The notes under the pieces: generated by a model
Databases searched by the model: none
What the model was told of the DNA's origin: nothing
Seen by the model: the letters and a program-made list of their open reading frames with translations, nothing else
Assembly (NCBI RefSeq): GCF_001553935.1
Contig: NZ_CP014232.1
Coordinates: 2,728,001 to 2,792,000 of the forward strand
Length of the DNA: 64,000 bases
Direction: 5' to 3'
Source: Actinomyces oris
GTDB taxonomy: Bacteria; Actinomycetota; Actinomycetes; Actinomycetales; Actinomycetaceae
Program-made: the position numbers and the translations under genes
Part shown: positions 54,751 to 62,622 of the stretch, in pieces
Position numbering within the stretch: position 1 is the stretch's first letter
Layout of the letters: each line of letters begins with the position of its first letter

Positions 54751-55188
54751 ATGGCAGCTCACCCTCGTTCCGCCCCCAGCGGCAACAGCACCCCAGGTGC
54801 TCCGACGTCGGCTCGTATCGACGTCTGGCTGTGGAGCGTGCGGCAGATCAAGTCCCGCTCGGCAGCGACGAGCGCCTGCAAGGCGGGGCACGTGCGCATC
54901 AACGGGGAGACCGCCAAGCCCGCCCAGCACGTCTCAGTGGGGGACGAGGTCCGCTACCGTATCGACGGGTTCGACCGCCTGCTGACCGTCACTCGGATCC
55001 TCACTAAGCGGGTGGGGGCACCCATCGCCCAGACCGCGTACATCGACTCCTCTCTCCCTCGCCCGTCTCCTCTGGACGCGCCGGCCGCCGTCATCCGAGA
55101 TCGCGGGGCGGGCCGGCCTACGAAGAAGGAACGACGTCAGCTCGACGCCCTCATGGGAGGCGGGCGCCATCAGGATGACCGCTTCTGA
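54751..55188 (+). CDS. S4-domain RNA-binding protein, Hsp15-like
   Basis: This 145-residue protein has an S4 RNA-binding domain at about residues 22-80 (RIDVWLWSVRQIKSRSAATSAC, then GHVRINGETAKPAQHVSVGDEV) and a basic, Lys/Arg-rich C-terminal tail (GRPTKKERRQLD). E. coli Hsp15 of this family rescues stalled 50S subunits carrying peptidyl-tRNA; the same ribosome-rescue role is inferred. The first 20 residues are disordered and Pro/Ser-rich. The ATG appears leaderless. Confidence 0.9.
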   Translation: MAAHPRSAPSGNSTPGAPTSARIDVWLWSVRQIKSRSAATSACKAGHVRINGETAKPAQHVSVGDEVRYRIDGFDRLLTVTRILTKRVGAPIAQTAYIDSSLPRPSPLDAPAAVIRDRGAGRPTKKERRQLDALMGGGRHQDDRF

Positions 55189-55288
55189 CACCCGAGGGTG
55201 AGCGGCCTCACCGCCAGTGGATTTCTGAAGGAGCCGTTCCATGGGTTAGGGTTCTGCTCGTTGCAAGCGACATTCTGCCGCGAGTCAA

Positions 55289-55365
<77 letters not shown>

Positions 55366-55375
55366 GGACAAAGGT

Positions 55376-55407
55376 CCGCACTCTCTCAAGGGAGTGCGGG
55401 CTTTTTT
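55376..55407 (+). terminator. Rho-independent terminator of tRNA-Pro
   Basis: CCGCACTC (55376-55383) pairs perfectly with GAGTGCGG (55392-55399), followed by GCTTTTTT. It is the clearest classical terminator in the window. Confidence 0.92.
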
Positions 55408-55838
55408 GTTGACAGCACTTCGGCGGCAGACGTTCATATTCCTCCGATGCCACCCTTATCAACACAAGTCACATTTGTACCCCACATAACAACCATTAGG
55501 TCTATTTAAATCGATGGGCTCTACAACAATCTACCGACCTTTAATCACGATCCAGTCAACGTTGCAATGACGGCGATCGCTCGACCTTCCCGCCACCTGC
55601 ACCCAGTTTTCATTGGCATCTCAAGACGAAAGAACTACCCCTTGCAGTCGGTCACACGATTAAGCCCCGCGACGAATTCGGTCAGAAAAGTCACAACCGA
55701 ATAACATGCATGGCTGACGCGACTGTGGTTGAGTGAACACCGACATCAAGGGTGTCTCACAGCATCCTGCGCATCGGCTCATCGTCGGTTGCGTAAATCA
55801 GACTGTGTTCTCACATTCCCGATCAGAGAGAACGACAC
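55408..55838. other. AT-richer gene-free interval after tRNA-Pro
   Basis: About 430 bases contain no credible gene. The first 150 bases are clearly richer in A and T than the surroundings, for example the stretch around 55500-55512 (TCTATTTAAATCG). The last part must hold the promoter of the CAP-domain gene; TTGCGT near 55790 could be a -35 box. There is no integrase or repeat of the tRNA 3' end, so a former insertion at the tRNA is only a possibility. Confidence 0.45.
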
Positions 55839-56798
55839 ATGAACATCAAGCGCGTCATCGCTGCAGCTGCGCTCACCGTCGTGCCGCTGACCGCCTCCTC
55901 GGCCGCACTGGCCGCTCCGGTCGCCCCTGAGGGTGCACCGGCAGCAGCCGCCGCGGTTCCCGCCCAGGTGACCTCGGAGGGGGCCCAGTACGCCAACACC
56001 GTCCTGAACAAGGTCAACGAGCTGCGCAGCAGCATGGGCCTTCAGCCCGTGACCCGGTACCAGGAGCTCGACGCCGTCGCACAGGACTGGTCCGAGCAGC
56101 AGGCCGCCGCCAACAACATGAGCCACCGCCCCGACTTCACGTCGGTCTACCCGCAGGGCTGGACCACAGGCTCTGAGAACGTGGCCTGGCGTACCTCGGG
56201 TGGCGACACCGGCGCACTGATCTTCGAGCAGTGGCGCAACTCCCCCGGCCACTACAAGAACATGACGGACCCGAACGTCAACTCCATCGGCATCGGATTC
56301 GCGCCGACCTCGGACGGCAAGTGGTACGCCACCCAGAACTTCGCCGCCTACAACGTCAGCAACTCGACGCTGACTCCGACGACCACGACGACCACCAACA
56401 CCACGACGACGAAGAGCAACACCCCGCCGTCGACGACTGACACCCCACCGACGGGCACCACGGTCCCCAGCCCGACGCCGACCCCGGAGACCACTCCGTC
56501 GACGCCGACCACCTCGACGACTCCTCCGGCTCCGGTCGCTCCCCCGACCGCGCAGACCACCACCCCTTCGGCCACACCGACGCCGTCCGCTCCGGCCACC
56601 ACGGTGACCACTGAGACCGTCACGACCACCGGCACCCCGGCCAAGCCGTCCGCGACTCCTGTCGTTGCGGCTCCTCGCACGACCCCGACGAAGCCCGCGC
56701 TGGCCACCACCGGTCCGAGCATCGCCGTTGCCGTCGTCGCCGCCGGCCTGCTCGGCTCCGGCGCCTTCCTCGTCATGCGTCGCCGCCAGGCCAGCTGA
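55839..56798 (+). CDS. CAP-domain secreted protein with LATTG cell-wall sorting signal
   Basis: This 319-residue surface protein has a signal peptide (1-26, ending ALA) followed by an Ala-rich stretch and a CAP/SCP domain at about 47-175. CAP motifs are visible: VNELRSSMGLQPVTR, MSHRPDFTSVY, GSENVAW and WRNSPGHYKNMTDPNVNSIGIGF. A Thr/Pro-rich stalk of more than 100 residues follows. The C-terminus has the sortase signal LATTG (288-292), a hydrophobic stretch and MRRRQAS. LAxTG is the motif preferred by class E sortases, so wall anchoring is likely. CAP proteins in bacteria have unclear roles; adhesion, lipid binding or protease-like action are all possible. GAGAGAA precedes the ATG. Confidence 0.88.
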   Translation: MNIKRVIAAAALTVVPLTASSAALAAPVAPEGAPAAAAAVPAQVTSEGAQYANTVLNKVNELRSSMGLQPVTRYQELDAVAQDWSEQQAAANNMSHRPDFTSVYPQGWTTGSENVAWRTSGGDTGALIFEQWRNSPGHYKNMTDPNVNSIGIGFAPTSDGKWYATQNFAAYNVSNSTLTPTTTTTTNTTTTKSNTPPSTTDTPPTGTTVPSPTPTPETTPSTPTTSTTPPAPVAPPTAQTTTPSATPTPSAPATTVTTETVTTTGTPAKPSATPVVAAPRTTPTKPALATTGPSIAVAVVAAGLLGSGAFLVMRRRQAS

Positions 56799-56839
56799 CT
56801 GAGCTGAAGGCTCTCAGACCGCGAGCCGTAAACTCTGAC

Positions 56840-56883
56840 GGGCGCCTGCTTGTCCACTGATCGGTGTGGACCAGCAGGCGCCC
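56840..56883. terminator. Hairpin terminator after the CAP-domain gene
   Basis: GGGCGCCTGCT (56840-56850) pairs with AGCAGGCGCCC (56873-56883), and GTCCAC with GTGGAC inside it after one mismatch. TTCTTC follows. The stem is long and GC-rich. Confidence 0.8.
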
Positions 56884-56916
56884 TTCTTCGTGCTCCTCGC
56901 GCCGTGCTGACGTAGA

Positions 56917-56942
56917 GGCGTCATCCTTGAGAGGATGACGCC
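56917..56942 (+). promoter_or_regulatory. Perfect 10-bp inverted repeat touching the HAD gene start
   Basis: GGCGTCATCC (56917-56926) and GGATGACGCC (56933-56942) form a perfect dyad with a TTGAGA loop; the GTG start begins at the next base. It could be a repressor operator overlapping the -10 region (GAGGAT is six bases before the GTG) or an RNA hairpin that controls translation. Confidence 0.6.
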
Positions 56943-57812
56943 GTGAAGCATCTTCCCCTCGAGCCCGAGCTCCTCGCAGCGTTGCCTGCGCAGATCGATC
57001 TCCGTCTTGTCGTCACCGACATGGATGGGACTCTCCTTGATGGTCAGGGGCGCGTTCCCGCCGGGCTGCTTGAGGCAGTTGAAGACATGCGAGCCGCCGG
57101 CATCGTCTTCACCCCCGCCTCGGGCAGGCAGCTGGCGAACCTGCGTGCGGTCCTGGGCTCCGCCGTCGAGGACTCACCACTGATCGCTGAGAACGGTTCC
57201 TTCGTCGTCCACGGCGGTGAGGAGGTCCACTCTGACACCATCAGCGCCCAGGATGCCGAGGCCGCCATCACCACGACCCGCAACCTGGTCGACTCCGGGT
57301 ACGACGTCGGCGCGGTTGTGGCCTGCAAGCACTGCGCCTACATCGAGCGCTCCGATGCGGCCTTCCTGAAACAGGCCGGTTTGTACTACGAGGCGTTGGA
57401 GATCGTCGAGGATCTGACCGCCATCGCCCTGGATGAGGCGCTCAAGGTCGCGGTCTTCGACTTCGACGACGTCGAGAATGGGAGCTCTCAGGCACTGACC
57501 GCGGCGGTTCCCCACGTGCAGACCGTCGTCTCCGGGTTGCACTGGACGGACATGATGTCGGCGCAGGTCTCGAAGGGACGGGCCCTGGCGGCGCTTCAGG
57601 CCAGGCTCGGGGTCCTCCCGGAGCAGACTGCCGTCTTCGGCGACTACCTCAATGACCTGGATCTCTATGACCACGCGGATCTGGGCTTCGCCATGCGCAA
57701 TGCCCACCCCGGCATCCATGCCGCGGCGACCTACACGGCGCCCGCCAATACCGAGGATGGTGTCCTGCGTACAGTCGAGGAGCTGCTCAGGCGCTGTCGG
57801 AGACAAGGCTGA
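56943..57812 (+). CDS. HAD-superfamily Cof-type hydrolase
   Basis: This is a phosphatase of the Cof/YbjI subfamily that cleaves phosphate from sugar phosphates or cofactors; the natural substrate is unknown. The 289 residues show motif I VVTDMDGTLLDG (Asp nucleophile near residue 26), motif II TPASGRQ, Lys in SKGRALAAL and motif IV VFGDYLNDLDLY. The GTG start is placed at the end of a perfect hairpin. There is no standard ribosome-binding site outside it. It is convergent with the rhodanese gene. Confidence 0.9.
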   Translation: MKHLPLEPELLAALPAQIDLRLVVTDMDGTLLDGQGRVPAGLLEAVEDMRAAGIVFTPASGRQLANLRAVLGSAVEDSPLIAENGSFVVHGGEEVHSDTISAQDAEAAITTTRNLVDSGYDVGAVVACKHCAYIERSDAAFLKQAGLYYEALEIVEDLTAIALDEALKVAVFDFDDVENGSSQALTAAVPHVQTVVSGLHWTDMMSAQVSKGRALAALQARLGVLPEQTAVFGDYLNDLDLYDHADLGFAMRNAHPGIHAAATYTAPANTEDGVLRTVEELLRRCRRQG

Positions 57813-57873
57813 GATACGCGGGACGGCCCCGAACCGGTCAGTCCGAGGCCGTCCAGAGAAGTCATCCGCCGAT

Positions 57874-58170
57874 TTACTGGCCCAGCCACGCCTTCATGCC
57901 GCCGCTGACGTTGACCAGCTCACCGGTGTAGCCGGCAGCAGTCAGGGCCTTGACCGCCTTGGCGGAGCGCACTCCGCCGGCGCAGATGACCGCGGTGGGG
58001 CGGGCCGCATCGAGCTCGCCCATCCGGTCGGTCACCTCGCCCAGCGGGATGTTGACTGAGCCCGGGATCGCCGCGCGTTCGACCTCGTCGGGCTCACGCA
58101 CGTCAAGGACCACCAGGTCCTCCCCCGCCTCGAGCCGCCGCCGCAGCTCATCGACATTGATTTCCTTCAT
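57874..58170 (-). CDS. Single-domain rhodanese-like protein
   Basis: This is a small sulfurtransferase-type protein of 98 residues, with the active-site Cys in VICAGGVRS and an N-terminal part containing VVLDVREPDEVERAAIPG. It moves sulfane sulfur or senses persulfide in the cytoplasm; no partner is adjacent. AGGAGG lies five bases before the ATG at 58170; the ATG at 58173 is too close to it. It lies 63 bases downstream of pgi on the same strand and may be co-transcribed. Confidence 0.9.
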   Translation of the reverse strand: MKEINVDELRRRLEAGEDLVVLDVREPDEVERAAIPGSVNIPLGEVTDRMGELDAARPTAVICAGGVRSAKAVKALTAAGYTGELVNVSGGMKAWLGQ

Positions 58171-58233
58171 CATGTCCTCCTCAACGGGATATCAGTCGCT
58201 GACACGACAGAGTATTCGGATGGTCTGGCCAGG

Positions 58234-59889
58234 CTAGCGGCGCAGGCTGCGGTAGCGGGTGATGAGGCCCCGGGTGGAGGCGTCCTGCCCTGCGAGGGCC
58301 TCCTCGTCGCCCTGGACGGCGGGGGCGATCTCGAGGGCCAGCTTCTTGCCCAGCTCCACCCCCCACTGGTCGAAGGAGTCGATACCCCACACGATGCCCT
58401 GGGTGAAGGTGATGTGCTCGTAGAGGGCGATGAGCTCTCCAACGACCGCGGGCGTCAGCGCCGGGGCGAGGATCGAGGTGGTCGGCTTGTTGCCGGCGAA
58501 GACGCGGGCCGGGACGATCTCCTCGGCGGTGCCCTCGGCACGCACCTCGTCGGCGGTCTTGCCGAAGGCGAGCGCCGCAGTCTGGGCCAGGTAGTTGGAC
58601 AGGAACAGCTCGTGGACGTCCACTCCCCCGTCCTTGGTGGGGTGAGCGGGGTTGGCCACGGCGATGAAGTCCGCGGGGATGAGCTGGGTGCCCTGGTGGA
58701 TGAGCTGGTAGAAGGCGTGCTGGCCGTTGGTGCCCGGCTCACCCCAAAAGACCTCGCCGGTCTCGGTGGTCACGGGGCTGCCGTCCCAGCGCACGGACTT
58801 GCCGTTGGACTCCATGGTGAGCTGCTGGAGGTAGGCGGGGAAGCGGTGCAGGTACTGGGCGTAGGGCAGGATGGCGTGGGAGCCGGCCTTGAAGAAGTTG
58901 ACGTACCAGACGTTGAGCAGGCCCATGAGCATGGGGACGTTCTCGGCCGGGGCCTTGGTGGCGAAGTGCTCGTCAACGGTGTGGAAGCCGGAGAGGAAGT
59001 CGGCGAAGTTCTCCGGGCCGATGGCCACGGCCAGGACCGTACCGACGGCGGAGTCCACCGAGTAGCGTCCACCCACCCAGTTCCAGAAGCCGAAGGCGTT
59101 GGCCGGGTCGATGCCGAACTCGGCGACCTTGTCCAGGGCGGTGGAGACGGCCACGAAGTGCTTGGCGATGGCGCCGTCGGTCTCAATGCCCTTGGCCTGG
59201 AGGGCGGCCAGGAACCAGTCGCGGGCCATGCGGGCGTTGGTGAGGGTCTCCAGGGTGGTGAAGGTCTTGGAGGCGATGATGAACAGGGTCGTCTCCGGGT
59301 CGAGGTCCGCGACCTTCTCGGCACAGTCGGTGGGGTCGATGTTGGAGATGAAGCGGCACTCAAGGCCCTTCTGCACGTAGGGCTTGAGGGCCTCATAGAC
59401 CATGACGGGGCCGAGGTCGGAGCCGCCGATGCCAATATTGACTACCGTCTTGATGGGCTTGCCGGTAATGCCGGTCCACTCCCCCGAGCGCACACGTCGG
59501 GCGAAGGCGTAGATCTTCTCCAGGACCTCGTGAACGTCGGCGACGACGTCCTGGCCGTCCACGGTCAGGGAGTCGGCGGCCGGACGGCGCAGGGCGGTGT
59601 GGAGAACGGCCCGGTCCTCGGTGATGTTGATGTGTTCACCGGCGTACATGGCGTCGCGGCGGCCCGGGACGTCCACCTGCTCGGCGAGCTCGACCAGGGC
59701 GGCGCGGACGTCGTCGGTCAGCAGGTTCTTGGACAGGTCGATGTAGAGGTCTCCCAGCTCGTAGGAGAAGCGCTCGGCGCGCTGCGGGTCGTCGGCGAAC
59801 CAGGCGCGCAGGTCCGGGGTCATGGAGTCGTGGAGCTCGGTGAGGCGCTTCCAGGCGGGCGTGGTGGTGGGGTCAACCGGATTCAGCAT
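58234..59889 (-). CDS. pgi: Glucose-6-phosphate isomerase
   Basis: Pgi interconverts glucose 6-phosphate and fructose 6-phosphate, linking Zwf and PfkA reactions. The 551 residues show the conserved [48 protein letters not shown], the long VEEHFA-like segment and the C-terminal [16 protein letters not shown] with catalytic Lys. The length matches the long bacterial type. TAGACT lies six bases before the ATG and no ribosome-binding site is present, so it is probably leaderless. Confidence 0.97.
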   Translation of the reverse strand: MLNPVDPTTTPAWKRLTELHDSMTPDLRAWFADDPQRAERFSYELGDLYIDLSKNLLTDDVRAALVELAEQVDVPGRRDAMYAGEHINITEDRAVLHTALRRPAADSLTVDGQDVVADVHEVLEKIYAFARRVRSGEWTGITGKPIKTVVNIGIGGSDLGPVMVYEALKPYVQKGLECRFISNIDPTDCAEKVADLDPETTLFIIASKTFTTLETLTNARMARDWFLAALQAKGIETDGAIAKHFVAVSTALDKVAEFGIDPANAFGFWNWVGGRYSVDSAVGTVLAVAIGPENFADFLSGFHTVDEHFATKAPAENVPMLMGLLNVWYVNFFKAGSHAILPYAQYLHRFPAYLQQLTMESNGKSVRWDGSPVTTETGEVFWGEPGTNGQHAFYQLIHQGTQLIPADFIAVANPAHPTKDGGVDVHELFLSNYLAQTAALAFGKTADEVRAEGTAEEIVPARVFAGNKPTTSILAPALTPAVVGELIALYEHITFTQGIVWGIDSFDQWGVELGKKLALEIAPAVQGDEEALAGQDASTRGLITRYRSLRR

Positions 59890-59895
59890 GGCTAC

Positions 59896-59901
59896 AGTCT
59901 A
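59896..59901 (-). promoter_or_regulatory. -10 element of a probable leaderless pgi promoter
   Basis: TAGACT on the minus strand is six bases before the ATG at 59889; no Shine-Dalgarno is present. Confidence 0.5.
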
Positions 59902-60007
59902 TGGGTGTTGCGGCCACGCGCCACTGTCCGGCGCCAACCGTTCTCAGGATCGCGGGGTCCTGTTGGTTTCTGACGGTTGCGCGACTCTCCTCCGAGGCGC
60001 GAGCCCG

Positions 60008-60328
60008 CTACCGGTTACTGAGAGCCTGACGATCGCTGATGGTCTGCTGTCGGTACAGGCTCGGTGAGAGGCCCAGGGCTTGTCGGAAGTCGGCAGTCAG
60101 GTGGGCGTGGTCCGCGTAGTCGAGCTCGGCGGCCACCTGCGCAACGGTGACAGACGGATCCTCCCGGAGCCGCTGTGCCGCTTCCTGGAGCCGGTAGCGT
60201 CTGATCACTGCGAGTGGGGGCAGGCCGATGTACTTCTTACAGAGGCGTTGCAGACCTCGGATGGATCGAGGCGTCTCGCCAGCTGATCGAGATTTATGAT
60301 ACTTCTTGCATTTACGCCAAGTAGGCAA
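60008..60328 (-). pseudogene. Truncated AraC-family regulator, DNA-binding domain only
   Basis: About 95 C-terminal residues of an AraC-type regulator remain: PRSIRGLQRLCKKYIGLPPLAVIRRYRL, then VAQVAAELDYADHAHLTADFRQALGLSPSLYR, both typical of the two helix-turn-helix units. The sensor half normally found upstream (roughly 150-200 residues) is missing. The first dozen codons of the open frame are AT-rich and read poorly, and the AraC similarity begins only at about 60285. The break coincides with the left edge of the AT-rich island, so the gene was probably cut by an insertion or deletion there. Confidence 0.7.
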
Positions 60329-60344
60329 TCATTCAACAACAGCT

Positions 60345-60399
60345 GTGCGGGCAGTTTAAAACCAAGCCAGATCCCTCAACCTACCACCACTGCCCGCAC
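60345..60399. repeat. 11-bp perfect inverted repeat at the 3' end of the island gene
   Basis: GTGCGGGCAGT (60345-60355) and ACTGCCCGCAC (60389-60399) are perfect inverted copies 33 bases apart, with the stop codon of the membrane-protein gene between them. This may be a terminator stem with a large loop or a trace of the insertion. The arms are GC-rich inside AT-rich sequence. Confidence 0.55.
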
Positions 60400-62485
60400 T
60401 ACCTATGCCCTTACTCTCACCAACAACCAAATACAGAAATACAACGTTAGCGGAAATAATCACCATAAGGGAAGCAATCATATTCTGCCACCGAAGATGC
60501 TTTTCTAAATCGCGAAGATACTTTTCACCCCTTCGCCTATCCCGCAGTTCACTCTGGGGACTATCTAAAATCCCAGCTATCCGAAGCTTCTCCCTACCCA
60601 GATGGCCAACATTATTCTTAATAAAGTACGTGAATACTTTTGCCATAGGAGCCATAATCCCCAACACCACCGCGAACGAAACTGACGAGACGGACAATCG
60701 GTCAGAAATCCATATCAGCAGCCCCAAACATAAGATATTTAGCAAGGACAAACTTAGCAGATGATCTTGCAGAACACATTGGAACACCTTGGCGGTAAAT
60801 GTCCAATCATCATCAGACTTTGGGATATTGAACAATTTTAAAGTCGCCACACAAAATATGCATAATACTCCTACATACGAAAGAGACAAGAATGCCCACC
60901 ATGCAACATGTAGTCTAGCGGAAGAGTATTGAAACAATGCAACCCCATAGATCAAGGACGCTACTGCACATGAAACTGAACCAAAGTAGACTAGACCGGG
61001 CACTACTTTCACTCCACGCAGAACGAAAACGTTATTACGGTACGACAAGCGAGAAAACAAGAAAGACCCTACGGTCATGGTAACTACATTGACAGCACAA
61101 TGCACTGCTCGATAGATTGATGTCGGATGCTGCTCCACGTGATTCTTTAAATCAAACCATACTGCCGTGATCAATACGAAAGCAGCGAACGCTATGTATG
61201 CACCAAGCAAACCAACTCTCATAGACCACTCTATATAGCGTGAATTATCAGCCCCTACCGCATTTTTTTCATACTCAATTACCACATTGAAGTTCTTCTC
61301 AACCCAATGGGATGAAAATATTATGACAACTGCTGGGAATAGAACAACCAATGCACTGTAACTATACTGGCCGCCCTGGACCGCGAGAACTTGCATACCA
61401 ACAAGGCAAGCTAAAATCAGCGACGCCGTTATTACACGCAAGGCCACCCGCAAGTGGCCGTCATATAGACACGACGGAACGCTTGAAGCCGCAAGGACTA
61501 TAGTGCCGATCGATACCCCAATAAAGGATTCTGTAACAGAAACTTTTTTAGGGTCGGCCATGGCAACTAACATGAAAACTGCCGCTATTACCGCAGTAGG
61601 CAAAGAGCGCAGCAGGCGCTCTACTAATGAAACAGACGACGGCGCCGTGATGAAGAATAGCCCGAATACGAACGCCAGCACGCACCCTATTCCTGCAATT
61701 AATGTCACCGGCCCCAATCCGCGGTAAACGAAGAGAAAGGGAATAGACACCGCTGTGGTTGCTAGAGTTAACGCGTATGCAACAACTCCCCGATAATTCA
61801 GGTTGCACACATGTGCAACGAAGGCAACCAGCGCACAAACGAACAAAGGCTTACCCCACAAACCAACGTAGTTAGGAACACTCAATGGAAGCGCTCCGTT
61901 AACTTGACGCAAGTTATCGGTTGCCAAAAGGGATGAAAATAGAACCAGCAGATAACCGACAGTCATGTACCTCAAAGCGGAGTTGCGTTCCCAGTCTCCT
62001 CGATTGTGGCCAACGTGTACCGCCACCCCAATTATGCTAGTCAGCACTCCACACATGACGACCAAGAAAACCGCATGGTACCATCCAGGAAGATTAAAAC
62101 CTCCCCCACGATTAAAGGTCCAGTTTTTGACAGTGTCTGCGTTCAGGTTCCACTGAACTTGCGTCAGCAATCCGACTATCAAGCCAAGCAATCCAGCAAT
62201 GCAAGCCACTGTTCGGGATACATTTCTCCAAGAACTTCTTATCTCAACATATCCAATCGCACATACCGTCGGAAGAATCAGAGAGTCACCCCAGTTCGCC
62301 GACAGGTAATAAGGAAGTGTTTCCAATCCATTATATGTATGTTTGTAACTGAGTTCCCAGAACACCCTCATAGTGCCCCAGCCGAATAAGAAAACAAGCC
62401 ACCAGACAACCGCTGGCGCCACATATAATTTGACTACGTGCCTGCATTGACTGAATGAATTAGAAGCCTCGTTTAGATTCGACAC
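60356..62485 (-). CDS. Large polytopic membrane protein, unrecognised family
   Basis: The 709-residue product has roughly 18 hydrophobic segments spread over most of its length. A polar, Arg/Lys/Glu-rich helix lies at about 635-685 (SPQSELRDRRRGEKYLRDLEKHLRW), then comes one last membrane span and a Gly/Ser-rich end. The N-terminal part contains LPYYLSANWGDSLILP and GGGFNLPGWYHAVFL, which look like conserved loop motifs, but I cannot assign a family. GTG 62485 is preferred because AAGAAAGG lies nine bases upstream; GTG 62494 would directly abut it. Codon use is AT-rich and unlike all neighbours. It is the only gene in the island. Size and layout would fit a transporter, flippase, polymerase or lipid-modifying enzyme, but none is supported. 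Confidence 0.75.
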   Translation of the reverse strand: MSNLNEASNSFSQCRHVVKLYVAPAVVWWLVFLFGWGTMRVFWELSYKHTYNGLETLPYYLSANWGDSLILPTVCAIGYVEIRSSWRNVSRTVACIAGLLGLIVGLLTQVQWNLNADTVKNWTFNRGGGFNLPGWYHAVFLVVMCGVLTSIIGVAVHVGHNRGDWERNSALRYMTVGYLLVLFSSLLATDNLRQVNGALPLSVPNYVGLWGKPLFVCALVAFVAHVCNLNYRGVVAYALTLATTAVSIPFLFVYRGLGPVTLIAGIGCVLAFVFGLFFITAPSSVSLVERLLRSLPTAVIAAVFMLVAMADPKKVSVTESFIGVSIGTIVLAASSVPSCLYDGHLRVALRVITASLILACLVGMQVLAVQGGQYSYSALVVLFPAVVIIFSSHWVEKNFNVVIEYEKNAVGADNSRYIEWSMRVGLLGAYIAFAAFVLITAVWFDLKNHVEQHPTSIYRAVHCAVNVVTMTVGSFLFSRLSYRNNVFVLRGVKVVPGLVYFGSVSCAVASLIYGVALFQYSSARLHVAWWAFLSLSYVGVLCIFCVATLKLFNIPKSDDDWTFTAKVFQCVLQDHLLSLSLLNILCLGLLIWISDRLSVSSVSFAVVLGIMAPMAKVFTYFIKNNVGHLGREKLRIAGILDSPQSELRDRRRGEKYLRDLEKHLRWQNMIASLMVIISANVVFLYLVVGESKGIGSAGSGGRLRDLAWF

Positions 62486-62622
62486 AATAGCCACCCTTTC
62501 TTATGGGTCATCAAGTCATTATTTGAGGCCCCATCCTAGTTCAATTCTCGTCACCAAACCATATGCGACAGACCGACCAGTCAGCCCCTAAAGTTAACAA
62601 TCGGCTCGAATATATAGTCGTC

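Larger units (their letters stand above)
60290..62622. other. AT-rich island between the AraC remnant and der
   Basis: The composition changes abruptly from GC-rich to clearly AT-rich at about 60290 and back at about 62622, right at the der stop codon. The segment holds one large gene. No transposase, integrase or flanking direct repeat is visible, so the mode of entry is unknown. Foreign origin is inferred from composition, codon use and the truncated neighbour. Confidence 0.75.

Noticed and set aside
56350-56690. Low-complexity repeats after the CAP domain as a tandem repeat locus
   Set aside because: They encode a Thr/Pro-rich stalk with varied codons and no fixed repeat unit.
58414-59973. 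A 519-codon open frame opposite pgi
   Set aside because: Antisense shadow of glucose-6-phosphate isomerase; low-complexity Gly/Val/Glu composition and no recognisable domain.
60290-62622. The AT-rich island as an insertion sequence
   Set aside because: The only gene encodes a membrane protein without transposase motifs, and no terminal inverted repeats or target duplications are visible at the two edges.
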